Part shown: positions 52,148-59,504 of the stretch, in pieces
How positions within the stretch are numbered: the stretch's first letter is position 1
Layout of the letters: every line of letters starts with the position of its first letter
From: Actinomadura rudentiformis
GTDB lineage: Bacteria > Actinomycetota > Actinomycetes > Streptosporangiales > Streptosporangiaceae
Assembly: GCF_008923185.1 (NCBI RefSeq)
Contig: NZ_WBMT01000012.1
Location: forward strand, 1-64,000
Direction: 5' to 3'
DNA length: 64,000 bases
The notes under the pieces: model-generated
Seen by the model: the letters and a program-made list of their open reading frames with translations, nothing else
The model's database searches: none
What the model was told of the DNA's origin: nothing
Translations under genes and position numbers: made by a program

Positions 52148-52654
52148 TCACCAGTAGTTATAGGCCTTGACCTCCCATGGTGCTTTGACTGCTGGGAAGT
52201 TGTGGAGAGTTACACGGTACTTTTGACCTTTTCTGGCTTTCTTCCAGTGGACGGTCTTCCAATATCCATCGCATGCCGCGTAGGGTGTCTTGGCTCTGAG
52301 GTAGCCGTCCGTTCCGGTGATTCCAAGCCATGCCTTCGACGCGCCCCTCCAGCGCCAGCACCTGAAATTGATGCCAAGGATCTTGCTCTTTGACTTGAAG
52401 GGTTTGGAGGACCAGTTCCCGGGATATCTGGAATTCGGCCAGACGAAGGCCGGGCCCCAAATCCGATGCCAGCTTCCCCGTCGGGCCGTCATTTCATTGT
52501 TACTTAGTGAGAGAATCTCCGGAGTCGGGACGGTCGTTGAAACGTTCTCTGGGCTCGGCGGAGGTGTTGAGGCGTGGGCAGGCGCAGGGGCGGCGATGAG
52601 CGAGATGCCAATGAACGGAGCTGTGAGCATTGCCGCTGTACGGGTTCTTTTCAC
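52148..52654 (-). CDS. Small secreted Trp/Lys-rich protein
   Basis: 168 aa from GTG 52654, with AAGGAG 8 nt upstream; a longer frame is not supported. The signal peptide (TAAMLTAPFIGISLIAAPAP AHAS region) is followed by a Pro/Thr/Ser linker and a basic, aromatic-rich mature domain with two cysteines (FRCWRWRG, ACDGYW) and the ending KYRVTLHNFPAVK. It resembles other small secreted proteins of this island in size, charge and beta-rich pattern, though direct similarity is low. The function is unknown. Confidence 0.7.
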   Translation of the reverse strand: MKRTRTAAMLTAPFIGISLIAAPAPAHASTPPPSPENVSTTVPTPEILSLSNNEMTARRGSWHRIWGPAFVWPNSRYPGNWSSKPFKSKSKILGINFRCWRWRGASKAWLGITGTDGYLRAKTPYAACDGYWKTVHWKKARKGQKYRVTLHNFPAVKAPWEVKAYNYW

Positions 52655-52879
52655 CGGGCTACTCCTTGGGGACGGAGCGGGCTCTGGACTGGGGTCACCA
52701 CACCAGAGGTCCGTCTCCCGGCCGTCTCCGCATCGACTCCTTGCCTGATGCGGGGCCAGGAAAGCAGGGGCATCCACAAGTGCTGACGGACCTTGGTGCA
52801 TCCCTGCTGGCGTCGGCATCCCGGTGTAGACCGCCACCGGTGCCCACCGAACTCTCGGACTGGTGACAAACGCCCGCCA

Positions 52880-53390
52880 AACAGGAGCTTCGGGTGTGCT
52901 GTTCTACGGCTGCTGTCGATTTGTCGCGTTCAGCGCTGGACTATGTCGCCGGGCTGATCTGGCGGCATCGCAAAGCGATCGAGTCGAGGTGGCCGCTGCT
53001 CAACCCGCGCCGGAGGCATTGTTGGTGCCGGTGTAGCTGCGAAAGGGCGAGACGTTCACCAAATCAGCGTGGGTTCCCGGTGTTGGCGACGACTGCCTGG
53101 CGGTGGTGGGGAGACCGTGCTGCTATCGCCGCTCGCCTAAGCCCGCCCACGCGGTATGCACGGCCAAAGGACGGGCTACCCACACGATCCTGCACGGCAC
53201 GCTCATCTACACCGGCCGGGTCACGTGTTCACGGGATGAAGGTGCAAGTCGTCGCCCCGGACAAGGCGATCCTGTGCGCCTCGGGGCCCTGCCAGGCAAG
53301 ACCCACGACCTGACTCCCGCAGGTCTGGGCATGCTGCGTGAACTGAAGGCGGGGAGCCTCGTCAAGGACGAGCCAGCTTTGCCTATGAGT
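52880..53390 (+). pseudogene. Degenerate DDE transposase (DDE_Tnp_4/IS5-like)
   Basis: Pieces in different frames follow the order of an IS5-superfamily transposase: DLSRSALDYVAGLIWRHRKA, IESRWPLLNPRR, then RKGETFT with an intervening stop, HAVCTAKGRATHTILHGTLI, YTGRV (first catalytic region, normally LDGTLI.IDRV), then GALPGKTHDLTPAGLGMLRE (normally PGSVHDLTAA). Several frameshifts and deletions are present and no terminal repeats are obvious. It marks the island as a site of insertions. Confidence 0.7.
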
Positions 53391-53548
53391 CAGCTTTCTC
53401 CCTCGATCACGAGCACCCGGTCGTCGGGGTGCCGGTCGACGATGTCGTTCAGGCAGGCGGTGTAGCGCGCCGCCGCCGCAGCGGTGGGGTCCTCGCCCCG
53501 GGCCGCAAGGACGACGCCTCCTGAGGCGGCGCTCACGCCCTCGGTCAT
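53390..53548 (-). other. Short open frame of unknown origin
   Basis: A 51-codon minus-strand frame (MTEGVSAASGGVVLAARGED, PTAAAAARYTACLNDIVDRH, PDDRVLVIEGES-stop) with GC-rich third positions. It could be a fragment of a lost gene; no family is recognised. Confidence 0.3.
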
Positions 53549-53684
53549 GTTGACCTGTGCTGGAGACAGGGCGGAGACGGGGGGCTGATTCCATTCCTGC
53601 TTGAAGAGCTAGATGCGTGCGCACGAGCAGCGGGTGAAAGGCACAGTGCGGCCGTCCGGCTCGAGCAGCGAGAACGAGGCGACG

Positions 53685-54151
53685 ATGAAGACCATCACAA
53701 ATGTCATCACACTTTCTCTTGGCCTGACCGTTGCGGGTGGCCTCATGGCTGCCACGCTGGCAGCAGCAGCGACGGCTGCCAAGCAGCGGGCCGCCAAGCC
53801 GAAGACCGTCTCCAAGCGCAGCTACTACGTCCACAACAGGTACGCCGACTCGTTCGGGACCGTGTCTGCACGCACGACAGGGGGTCTACCCGTCACCCCT
53901 TCCGGCTTCATATCTCAGGAAAGCTCAGGGAGTCTTGCGACATCAAGTCCACGAGCCACGTCTACCTGAGCTGGTCTCAGGGCCCCAAGGGCAAGGTGAA
54001 GAGGTACAACAAGCGCGTGGCAGGTATCGGTAGCTGCACGACCATCAATTTCCGCAAGAGTTACAGCACCGGCAACCTCAAGCCGAACAAGGTCTACGTC
54101 AAGGTCTGCACCAGCGCGAGGAAGCGCTGGAGCTGCAGCCGCCCAGGCTGA
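53685..54151 (+). pseudogene. Small secreted protein gene, frameshifted at a G-run
   Basis: The ATG at 53685 opens a signal peptide (ITNVITLSLGLTVAGGLMAA) and a basic mature start (KQRAAKPKTVSKRSYYVHNR). At the GGGGG run near 53879-53883 the frame is lost; restoring one G continues as STRHPFRLHISGKLRESCDI, ...SCTTINFRKSYSTGNLKPNK, VYVKVCTSARKRWSCSRPG and stop at 54151. Total length (467 nt) is one base short of a whole frame. The fold pattern and four cysteines match the other secreted proteins here. It may be a true mutation or a sequencing error. Confidence 0.75.
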
Positions 54152-54181
54152 TCGGTCACCCCGCAAAGAACCCGCGTAAGC

Positions 54182-54215
54182 CGCCCCCGGAGCCAGCCCC
54201 CAGGCTCCGGGGGCG
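54182..54215. terminator. Hairpin terminator
   Basis: A 13-bp stem CGCCCCCGGAGCC / GGCTCCGGGGGCG with an 8-nt loop, 30 bp after the secreted-protein pseudogene. Confidence 0.8.
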
Positions 54216-54346
54216 CTGTGCGTCCGGCCTTGCTCGCCTGTCGGAAATTTCTTGAAGAATCTCGATTTCGGAAGCAGCAGGCGCGCGGCCTTGTGCATCT
54301 ACCTTGCGTACGGGGTTCCAGAGGCCGGAGTGCTGCGGAGGAAACG

Positions 54347-55078
54347 ATGGCGACGGGTCGTCAGAGTGACGGGGGTTCACTTGAGCTCATGCCGTCCGTG
54401 CGGTGTCATCTCGACGGGCTTGAGGTGCCGCTGACGGAAGGGATGCGCTCTCTGGTCATCACGGTGGCGTTGGAGGGGGATGGACTGTCCCGCCGGTCGC
54501 TGCAGGTTCGGATGTGGCCCGACCTGGAGAGCTACAGCGCGGCCAAGCGACTGCGTCAGCTGCTCTGGCGGGTGAAGCGCGAGACGGGCGATCGGCTGCT
54601 GAACGCCGCGTCGGGTTGTGTACGGCTGGCCGAGTCGGTCTCGGTGGACCTGCACTGGGCCGAACGGCGAGCGCGGGGGATCGTCAACGGGGAGGTGCCC
54701 GCGTCCATTGACACGGACGAATGGTCCTTTCTCGGGGAGGAGTTGCTCTCCGGGTGGCCGGACGAGAGCGTGTGGGAGGCGCAGGACCGCTGGAACCGGC
54801 TCCGGCTGCACGCGCTGGAGCGGCTGGCGGAGCGGGCGCTGGACGTGGGGGACATCCCGGCCGCCATCGAGTTCGCGAGCGCTGCGGTGAGCGTGGACGA
54901 GTTCAACGAGGTGCCGCACCGGGTCATGGCCGCCGCCTATCTTGCGCGGGGAGATATTGCGAGTTCCTGGCGGGTCTTCACCAAGTTCCAGCAGTTGCTC
55001 CGGCGGGAGATGGGGCTGGAGCCGAGCTCCTCGTTCCGCGATCTGGTCGGACGGAGACGAGCGGCGCGCAGTGCTTAG
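54347..55078 (+). CDS. SARP/AfsR-type transcriptional activator (BTAD domain)
   Basis: 243 aa from ATG 54347, with a perfect GGAGGAAACG in front. Residues about 30-100 resemble a reduced winged helix of the SARP kind (LQVRMWPDLESYSAAKRLRQ, LLWRVKRETGDRLLNAASGC). Residues about 105-235 are a bacterial transcriptional activation domain of TPR helices (LHALERLAERALDVGDIPAA; VPHRVMAAAYLARGDIASSW; FQQLLRREMGLEPSSSFRDL). Such proteins activate secondary-metabolite or developmental genes. It is followed by an ECF sigma gene in the same direction, and is a likely controller of the island. Confidence 0.83.
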   Translation: MATGRQSDGGSLELMPSVRCHLDGLEVPLTEGMRSLVITVALEGDGLSRRSLQVRMWPDLESYSAAKRLRQLLWRVKRETGDRLLNAASGCVRLAESVSVDLHWAERRARGIVNGEVPASIDTDEWSFLGEELLSGWPDESVWEAQDRWNRLRLHALERLAERALDVGDIPAAIEFASAAVSVDEFNEVPHRVMAAAYLARGDIASSWRVFTKFQQLLRREMGLEPSSSFRDLVGRRRAARSA

Positions 55079-55253
55079 CCATCCCCTGCCCGGCTTCTTT
55101 ACGCCGGGTCATTAGCCATGTGTGGACATAACGCGACTTGGGGTCTCGTGACCCCTATGATCCCCCCGTGGTCCGTGAGTCTGCCCGCCGTTTCCCGGCG
55201 GGCTTCCAAGGCAGATGCGGGCACGTCGTTTCCGACCTGGGGGTGTGGCCGCG

Positions 55254-55763
55254 GTGACGTCCGATGTCGTCGCGACGTCCGACCTGACCTCTCTTTACCA
55301 GGAACACCAGGTCGGGCTCATCCGCATGGCCGTGCTCCTCGTCGGTGATGAGGCGACGGCCGAGGACGTGGTCCAGGACGTCTTTCTGCGCATGCAGGAC
55401 AAGCCTCCCCGGCTGGACGACGAGAAGAAGCTGCTGGCGTACGTCCGCGCCGCGGTGCTGAACGGCTGCCGGATGACCCTCCGGCGCCGCAAGAGGATGT
55501 GGCAGCGGACGGAACCGCATCAACCGCCGGTATGGTCTGCCGAGTCGGCGGCGATCCTCAGCGAAGACCGCCGTGAAGTGATGCGGGCGCTGTCGCGTCT
55601 GCCCCGCCGGCAACGCGAGGCGCTCGTTCTTCGTTTCTATCTTGAGCTCTCCGACGACGAGGTCTCCCAGGCGATGGGCATCCGGCCGGGAACCGTGCGT
55701 TCGACCATGACTCGGGCGCTCGCCGCGCTGGCTCGCGAGATGGGAGAGGAGGTCGGGACATGA
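55254..55763 (+). CDS. ECF RNA polymerase sigma factor (SigE-like)
   Basis: A 169-aa sigma factor from GTG 55254. Region 2 is LTSLYQEHQVGLIRMAVLLV, GDEATAEDVVQDVFLRMQ. Region 4 is MRALSRLPRRQREALVLRFY, LELSDDEVSQAMGIRPGTVR. Regions 1 and 3 are absent, as in ECF factors. It overlaps the next gene, a one-TM protein, by ATGA, the usual layout of an ECF sigma with its anti-sigma factor. Likely targets include the nearby secreted-protein genes (inference). Confidence 0.92.
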   Translation: MTSDVVATSDLTSLYQEHQVGLIRMAVLLVGDEATAEDVVQDVFLRMQDKPPRLDDEKKLLAYVRAAVLNGCRMTLRRRKRMWQRTEPHQPPVWSAESAAILSEDRREVMRALSRLPRRQREALVLRFYLELSDDEVSQAMGIRPGTVRSTMTRALAALAREMGEEVGT

Positions 55764-56968
55764 GCATTGAGGACAGGCTCCGCGACGCGCTGCAGGCCAC
55801 CGCGAACACGGTGGACGACCAGACGCACCGGCCTCTGCCCGAGCGGAGACCGCGGCCCTCGATGCTGAGACTCCGCCTCGTGCCCCTCGGTGCGGTTGCC
55901 GGTGTCCTGATCATCCTCGTCAGTTTCTTGACCGCACAGCGACTCTGGGACGATCCGGCGGAGCGCCTCCAGCGGACGCCGGTCATGCCCAAGTTCATCT
56001 TTGCGAGCACCGTAGACGGCGGTGACACCCCCAATGATTCGTCGTACAGCCTGGAGGTCCGCGAATCGGCGACGGGGCGGCTTGTGGACCGGTATAAGGC
56101 GCCCAAGGGCTTTGAGTTCGGCGGGGTGGCGGCTCTTAGCGACAACCGCACGTTCTACGTCACCTCGGAACTGAAATCGCAGAAACCATGCCGAACGACG
56201 ATCCAGCGGGTGCGGGTCAGCGACGCTGGAAAGATCATCGGGATGGAGCCGATCGCCGGCGGACCGGTCGCGGGTGTCGGGTCGGGCAACGGAGGACTCG
56301 CTGTCACGCCGAACGACACGAAGCTTGCATATGCCGTTCAGGACTGCAGCGCGGAGCGGCGCGACGAGGCGTCGGCGGAGAGAACGCGTATCGCGGTCGT
56401 TGATCTGGTTACCAATACGCAACGAGAATGGCATGACTCGGGGCAAGGGGATGGTGCGAACCAACTGTCCTGGGCAGCAGACGGAGGCCACCTCTTCTTC
56501 GTGCGCCGGGTTGAGCACAAAGACTCGATTTCCGAAGATACCGAAGAACTGCGAAGAATTAAATCCTCCGTGCCTGGCGGCGCGCAACTGGCTGGTAACA
56601 GCAAGCTCATCCAGACGGTGAAGTCGCCTTCCATCTACGTGTCCGCGTTGGCTAGGCCAGATGGCCTTTCCGTGTTCACGTCGACAATGGAATTGCAGCT
56701 GGGAGTCGGGTCCGAAGAGCCGGGCAGTGTGCCGGACCCGTCGAGGGACTCCCAGGGGCCGGTGGAGTTGCTTGAACTCTCGGCCCAGGACGGCCGTGTA
56801 CTGCGTCAGATCCGATTGGCGAGCGCGTCTCGGCTGGAAATCGCCGCCTTCAAGAGTGACGCTTCAGGCCTTTATCTGTTGACCAGCGGCGGGATCGTCG
56901 ACCTGCACAAGGGCGGTCCGGCACGTCCGCTGAAAGGCCTCGACGGTGTAGTCGACATGGACTGGTGA
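55760..56968 (+). CDS. Single-TM protein with propeller-like extracytoplasmic domain, putative anti-sigma factor
   Basis: 402 aa. The N-terminal about 45 residues are cytoplasmic (IEDRLRDALQATANTVDDQT), followed by one TM helix (LVPLGAVAGVLIILVSFLTA, about 41-60). A large outer domain has repeated blade-like units (SYSLEVRESATGRLVDRYKA; FGGVAALSDNRTFYVTSELK; GLAVTPNDTKLAYAVQDC; NQLSWAADGGHLFFVRRV), as in WD40-like/PD40 propellers. It starts inside the sigma gene, so it is probably the sigma antagonist. Classical zinc anti-sigma motifs (HxxxCxxC) are absent, so binding would be by another mechanism. Confidence 0.82.
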   Translation: MSIEDRLRDALQATANTVDDQTHRPLPERRPRPSMLRLRLVPLGAVAGVLIILVSFLTAQRLWDDPAERLQRTPVMPKFIFASTVDGGDTPNDSSYSLEVRESATGRLVDRYKAPKGFEFGGVAALSDNRTFYVTSELKSQKPCRTTIQRVRVSDAGKIIGMEPIAGGPVAGVGSGNGGLAVTPNDTKLAYAVQDCSAERRDEASAERTRIAVVDLVTNTQREWHDSGQGDGANQLSWAADGGHLFFVRRVEHKDSISEDTEELRRIKSSVPGGAQLAGNSKLIQTVKSPSIYVSALARPDGLSVFTSTMELQLGVGSEEPGSVPDPSRDSQGPVELLELSAQDGRVLRQIRLASASRLEIAAFKSDASGLYLLTSGGIVDLHKGGPARPLKGLDGVVDMDW

Positions 56969-56976
56969 CGGCCTGG

Positions 56977-57417
56977 CTAGTAGACCTTCTGCCACCTGCC
57001 GCACTCGGTCTTATAGTGCTTCTTCGGCGTAAGCCCGCATTCCCGGACGTACAGATGTTTCGTGTAGTCGGAGCTGAAGAACTGGCTGCGGTAGTCCTTC
57101 TTGTAAGGAAGGTCGGCCGGTACACCCGCGCTCTTGAAGAAATACACCTTGCTGGTGTGCTTCCCGCTGCCTTCAGTGGCCCTGAATTGGACGGCGGCGG
57201 CCAGTCCGTTCTTCTTCAGGTCCTGTAGCCAGCCTTTGATGGTGACCTTTTTCGAGGTACGCGTGTACGCGCCCCCCACCTTGATGTTCGTGTAGCTGGC
57301 CTTCGTCGCCCAACTGCGCCCGGCGGCGGCGTTCGCCTCGCTCGTGACGGCGCTGATCGTACTGACGGAGACTGCGGTCACGGATGCGACGGTCGCGGCG
57401 GCGAGACGGCGGCGCAT
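56977..57417 (-). CDS. Small secreted basic protein (paralogue B)
   Basis: 146 aa. ATG 57417 has GAAGGGA upstream and a signal peptide (LAAATVASVTAVSVSTISAV, cleavage near ANAAA). The mature part is Lys/Tyr-rich with two cysteines and predicted beta strands (GAYTRTSKKVTIKGWLQDLK; HLYVRECGLTPKKHYKTECG). It shares the order G.YTR...K..VK.(W/Y)L.D and HL.V.ECG with the next gene. It ends 8 bp from the convergent putative anti-sigma gene. The function is unknown. Confidence 0.82.
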   Translation of the reverse strand: MRRRLAAATVASVTAVSVSTISAVTSEANAAAGRSWATKASYTNIKVGGAYTRTSKKVTIKGWLQDLKKNGLAAAVQFRATEGSGKHTSKVYFFKSAGVPADLPYKKDYRSQFFSSDYTKHLYVRECGLTPKKHYKTECGRWQKVY

Positions 57418-57474
57418 GGCGTTCCCTTCAGTGTGGGCCTGGCAGAACGACCCGAACCTAGCACTCACACATGA

Positions 57475-57507
57475 CAAGGGCCCGACCTCTGAGAGGCCAG
57501 GCCCTTG
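57475..57507. terminator. Hairpin terminator
   Basis: CAAGGGCC / GGCCCTTG with an inner CCTCT/AGAGG stem, 29 bp after the stop of the leftward gene 57537-58037. Confidence 0.8.
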
Positions 57508-57536
57508 CATGGTCCGCGATGGGAGCGGGACAGGGA

Positions 57537-58037
57537 TCAGAAGAGCTTCTTACCCTTGCCGTAGTAGAACTTGCCGTTCTTCGTGCTGCGGCCGCACTCC
57601 TGCACCCAAAGGTGGCTGCTGTAGCTGGAACTCGTCCGGATCGTGATCGTGCCCTTGCCATCGAAGGCGTAGCGCGAGCCGTTCGGCCGGACGCCGACGA
57701 TGTGGTGGCGTGACCAGTAAGCCCTCTTGCCCTCCTGGAAGAGGAATCGGACGCAGGCCGTGTAGTAGTTCGCCTTCGTGTCCCGCAGGTAGGCCTTCAC
57801 ATAGGTCTTGCCGCCGCTACGGGTGTAGGTCCCCCATGCGTCGATGTAGCGGTAGGTGTTGATCGCCTTCCACCCGCGCGCGGCTGCCGAGGCCGTGGGG
57901 GCGGCGGCGGTCGAGGCGGCCGACGCGGCGGCGGAGTCCGTCAGCTTGACGGAGTCGGCCTGGGCGGGGGCGCTGACGGCGGCCATGCCGGCCATCAGGG
58001 TTCCGGCGGACAGAGCAACGGCTGCAAAACGCCGCAT
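57537..58037 (-). CDS. Small secreted basic protein (paralogue C)
   Basis: 166 aa from ATG 58037, for which GGAGGG is the ribosome binding site; an ATG 12 bp earlier contains that site and is unlikely. It has a signal peptide (FAAVALSAGTLMAGMAAVSA, APAQA), an Ala-rich linker, then a beta-rich mature domain (WGTYTRSGGKTYVKAYLRDT; HLWVQECGRSTKNGKFYYGK) with Cys residues near TACVRF and QECGR. It is clearly related to paralogue B, 119 bp downstream. The function is unknown. Confidence 0.83.
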   Translation of the reverse strand: MRRFAAVALSAGTLMAGMAAVSAPAQADSVKLTDSAAASAASTAAAPTASAAARGWKAINTYRYIDAWGTYTRSGGKTYVKAYLRDTKANYYTACVRFLFQEGKRAYWSRHHIVGVRPNGSRYAFDGKGTITIRTSSSYSSHLWVQECGRSTKNGKFYYGKGKKLF

Positions 58038-58419
58038 GAATCCCTCCATGCACTGAAATCTCGGAGATAAAGCCAGGTCAACGTAGCAGTCGCAGCAAGA
58101 TCATTTTTATGATCGGCTTAGGGGTTGACCAGGGGTGGTCGGCTGTGCGAACAAATCCCCTGCAATGGACGTCCAACAGTCTTGGGAGACGCCTGAGACT
58201 CGTGTGCCAAGACTTCAGAGCACCTGCCAGGGGGCCATCGTCACTCCAAAAATCGGACAGAAGGCGACAAATTCCCCGATGCTTCGCCTGAGCTTTTCAG
58301 TGGAGTGAAGTTGATCACATCTCCACCCTGGGGTTGAGTCTCAGGGCTATCGAAGGGCTGATACGGGTCCATTCCGGCGCATGACGCGCGGACGTGGGGT
58401 GACACGGTTCGCTTGGTGC
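58038..58419. other. Intergenic region between divergent genes
   Basis: 382 bp, AT-richer than average, with no supported gene. It should hold the promoters for the leftward secreted-protein genes and the rightward small membrane-protein pair. Confidence 0.5.
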
Positions 58420-58554
58420 ATGGCCGAGAACGAGAAGCAACAGGGCGAGAGCGGCTGGCTGGCGTGGTTCCGTGGCGCGTACGAAGCGCTCATCACGGTC
58501 GTGGTCGGCCTGGCCTTCTTCGTAGCGTTCGCGTACGCCAAAGGGGTGTTCTGA
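58420..58554 (+). CDS. 44-aa single-TM small protein
   Basis: Short frame ATG 58420 to TGA 58554. The polar N-terminus (MAENEKQQGESGWLAWFRGA) is followed by one TM helix (ALITVVVGLAFFVAFAYAKG). It lies 3 bp upstream of another small membrane protein and is probably translated with it. Good codon bias and the coupling support it. The function is unknown. Confidence 0.6.
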   Translation: MAENEKQQGESGWLAWFRGAYEALITVVVGLAFFVAFAYAKGVF

Positions 58555-58557
58555 GCC

Positions 58558-58836
58558 ATGGCCGCCAACGAGGCAAACCCACAGGACGAGACGGACGACT
58601 TCTCGCTTGACGCGTTGTGGGTCGTGGCGGCCGTCCCAGCCGGCGCGGCGTGGGCATCCTTGAAGTTCTCCGGCCATGGTGTGTGGCGCTGGCTGGCCTT
58701 CTGCCTGGTCATCGTGGCGGTGGGCATCGCGCTGTGGGGCGTGGTCGGGGCAGTACGACGGCGCCAGTGGAAGGAGCTCGCCGGCTTCTGGACGATCGGG
58801 GCCATCGTCGTGCTGGCCAAATGGCTGGTCTTCTAG
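58558..58836 (+). CDS. Small membrane protein
   Basis: A 92-aa protein with an acidic N-terminus (ANEANPQDETDDFSLDALWV) and about three hydrophobic segments (LWVVAAVPAGAAWASL; WLAFCLVIVAVGIALWGVV; GFWTIGAIVVLAKWLVF). Its last 4 bp overlap the stop of the convergent response regulator. It is paired with the 44-aa protein. No family is recognised. Confidence 0.7.
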   Translation: MAANEANPQDETDDFSLDALWVVAAVPAGAAWASLKFSGHGVWRWLAFCLVIVAVGIALWGVVGAVRRRQWKELAGFWTIGAIVVLAKWLVF

Positions 58837-59504
58837 CGGTTTTGGCCCGGGCGTACGAGACCGGCGTCGTAGGCGAAGATCGTGGCTTGGACGCGGTCGC
58901 GGAGGTCCAGCTTCGTGAGGATCGCGTTCACATGGGTCTTCACGGTGGCGGTGCCGATGCCGAGCGTCGTGCCGACCTCGGTGTTGCTCAGGCCCCGGGC
59001 CACGTGAACGAGGACGTCGCGTTCGCGCTGGGTGAGGAGATCCAGCCGTTCGTCGGCGGGCGAGGGCGGGGCGACGGTCCCGCTGACGAACGCGTCGATC
59101 AGGCGGCGGGTGACGGCGGGGGCGAGCATCGCCGCACCCTCGGCGACCGTGCGGATGGCGTCGACGAGTTCCTGCGGGTCGCAGTCCTTGAGCAGGAAGC
59201 CGGACGCGCCCGCCCGGAGTGCGCCGTAGACATATTCGTCCCGGTGGAACGTGGTGAGCACCAGGATGCGGGCCGCCGTCTCCGTGCCGCCGGTGAGCTC
59301 CCGGGTGGCGGTCAGCCCGTCCATGCCGGGCATGCGGATGTCCATGAGGACGACGTCGGGCCGTAGCTCCCGTACCGCACGCAGGGCCTCCGCGCCGTCC
59401 CTGGCCTGCCCGACCACCTCCAGGTCGGGTTCGCCGTCGATGATCGCGGTGAAGCCCGCGCGGACGACATGCTGGTCGTCCACCACCAGCACCCGGATGC
59501 TCAC
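58833..59504 (-). CDS. LuxR/NarL-family response regulator
   Basis: 223 aa from GTG 59504, with GGAGG upstream. The receiver has phospho-acceptor D55 in VVLMDIRMPGMDGL and K in FLLKDCDP. The GerE helix-turn-helix is LTQRERDVLVHVARGLSNTE, VGTTLGIGTATVKTHVNAIL. It overlaps the upstream kinase gene by 4 bp (GTGA), so the two are coupled partners. The target is unknown. Confidence 0.93.
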   Translation of the reverse strand: MSIRVLVVDDQHVVRAGFTAIIDGEPDLEVVGQARDGAEALRAVRELRPDVVLMDIRMPGMDGLTATRELTGGTETAARILVLTTFHRDEYVYGALRAGASGFLLKDCDPQELVDAIRTVAEGAAMLAPAVTRRLIDAFVSGTVAPPSPADERLDLLTQRERDVLVHVARGLSNTEVGTTLGIGTATVKTHVNAILTKLDLRDRVQATIFAYDAGLVRPGQNR

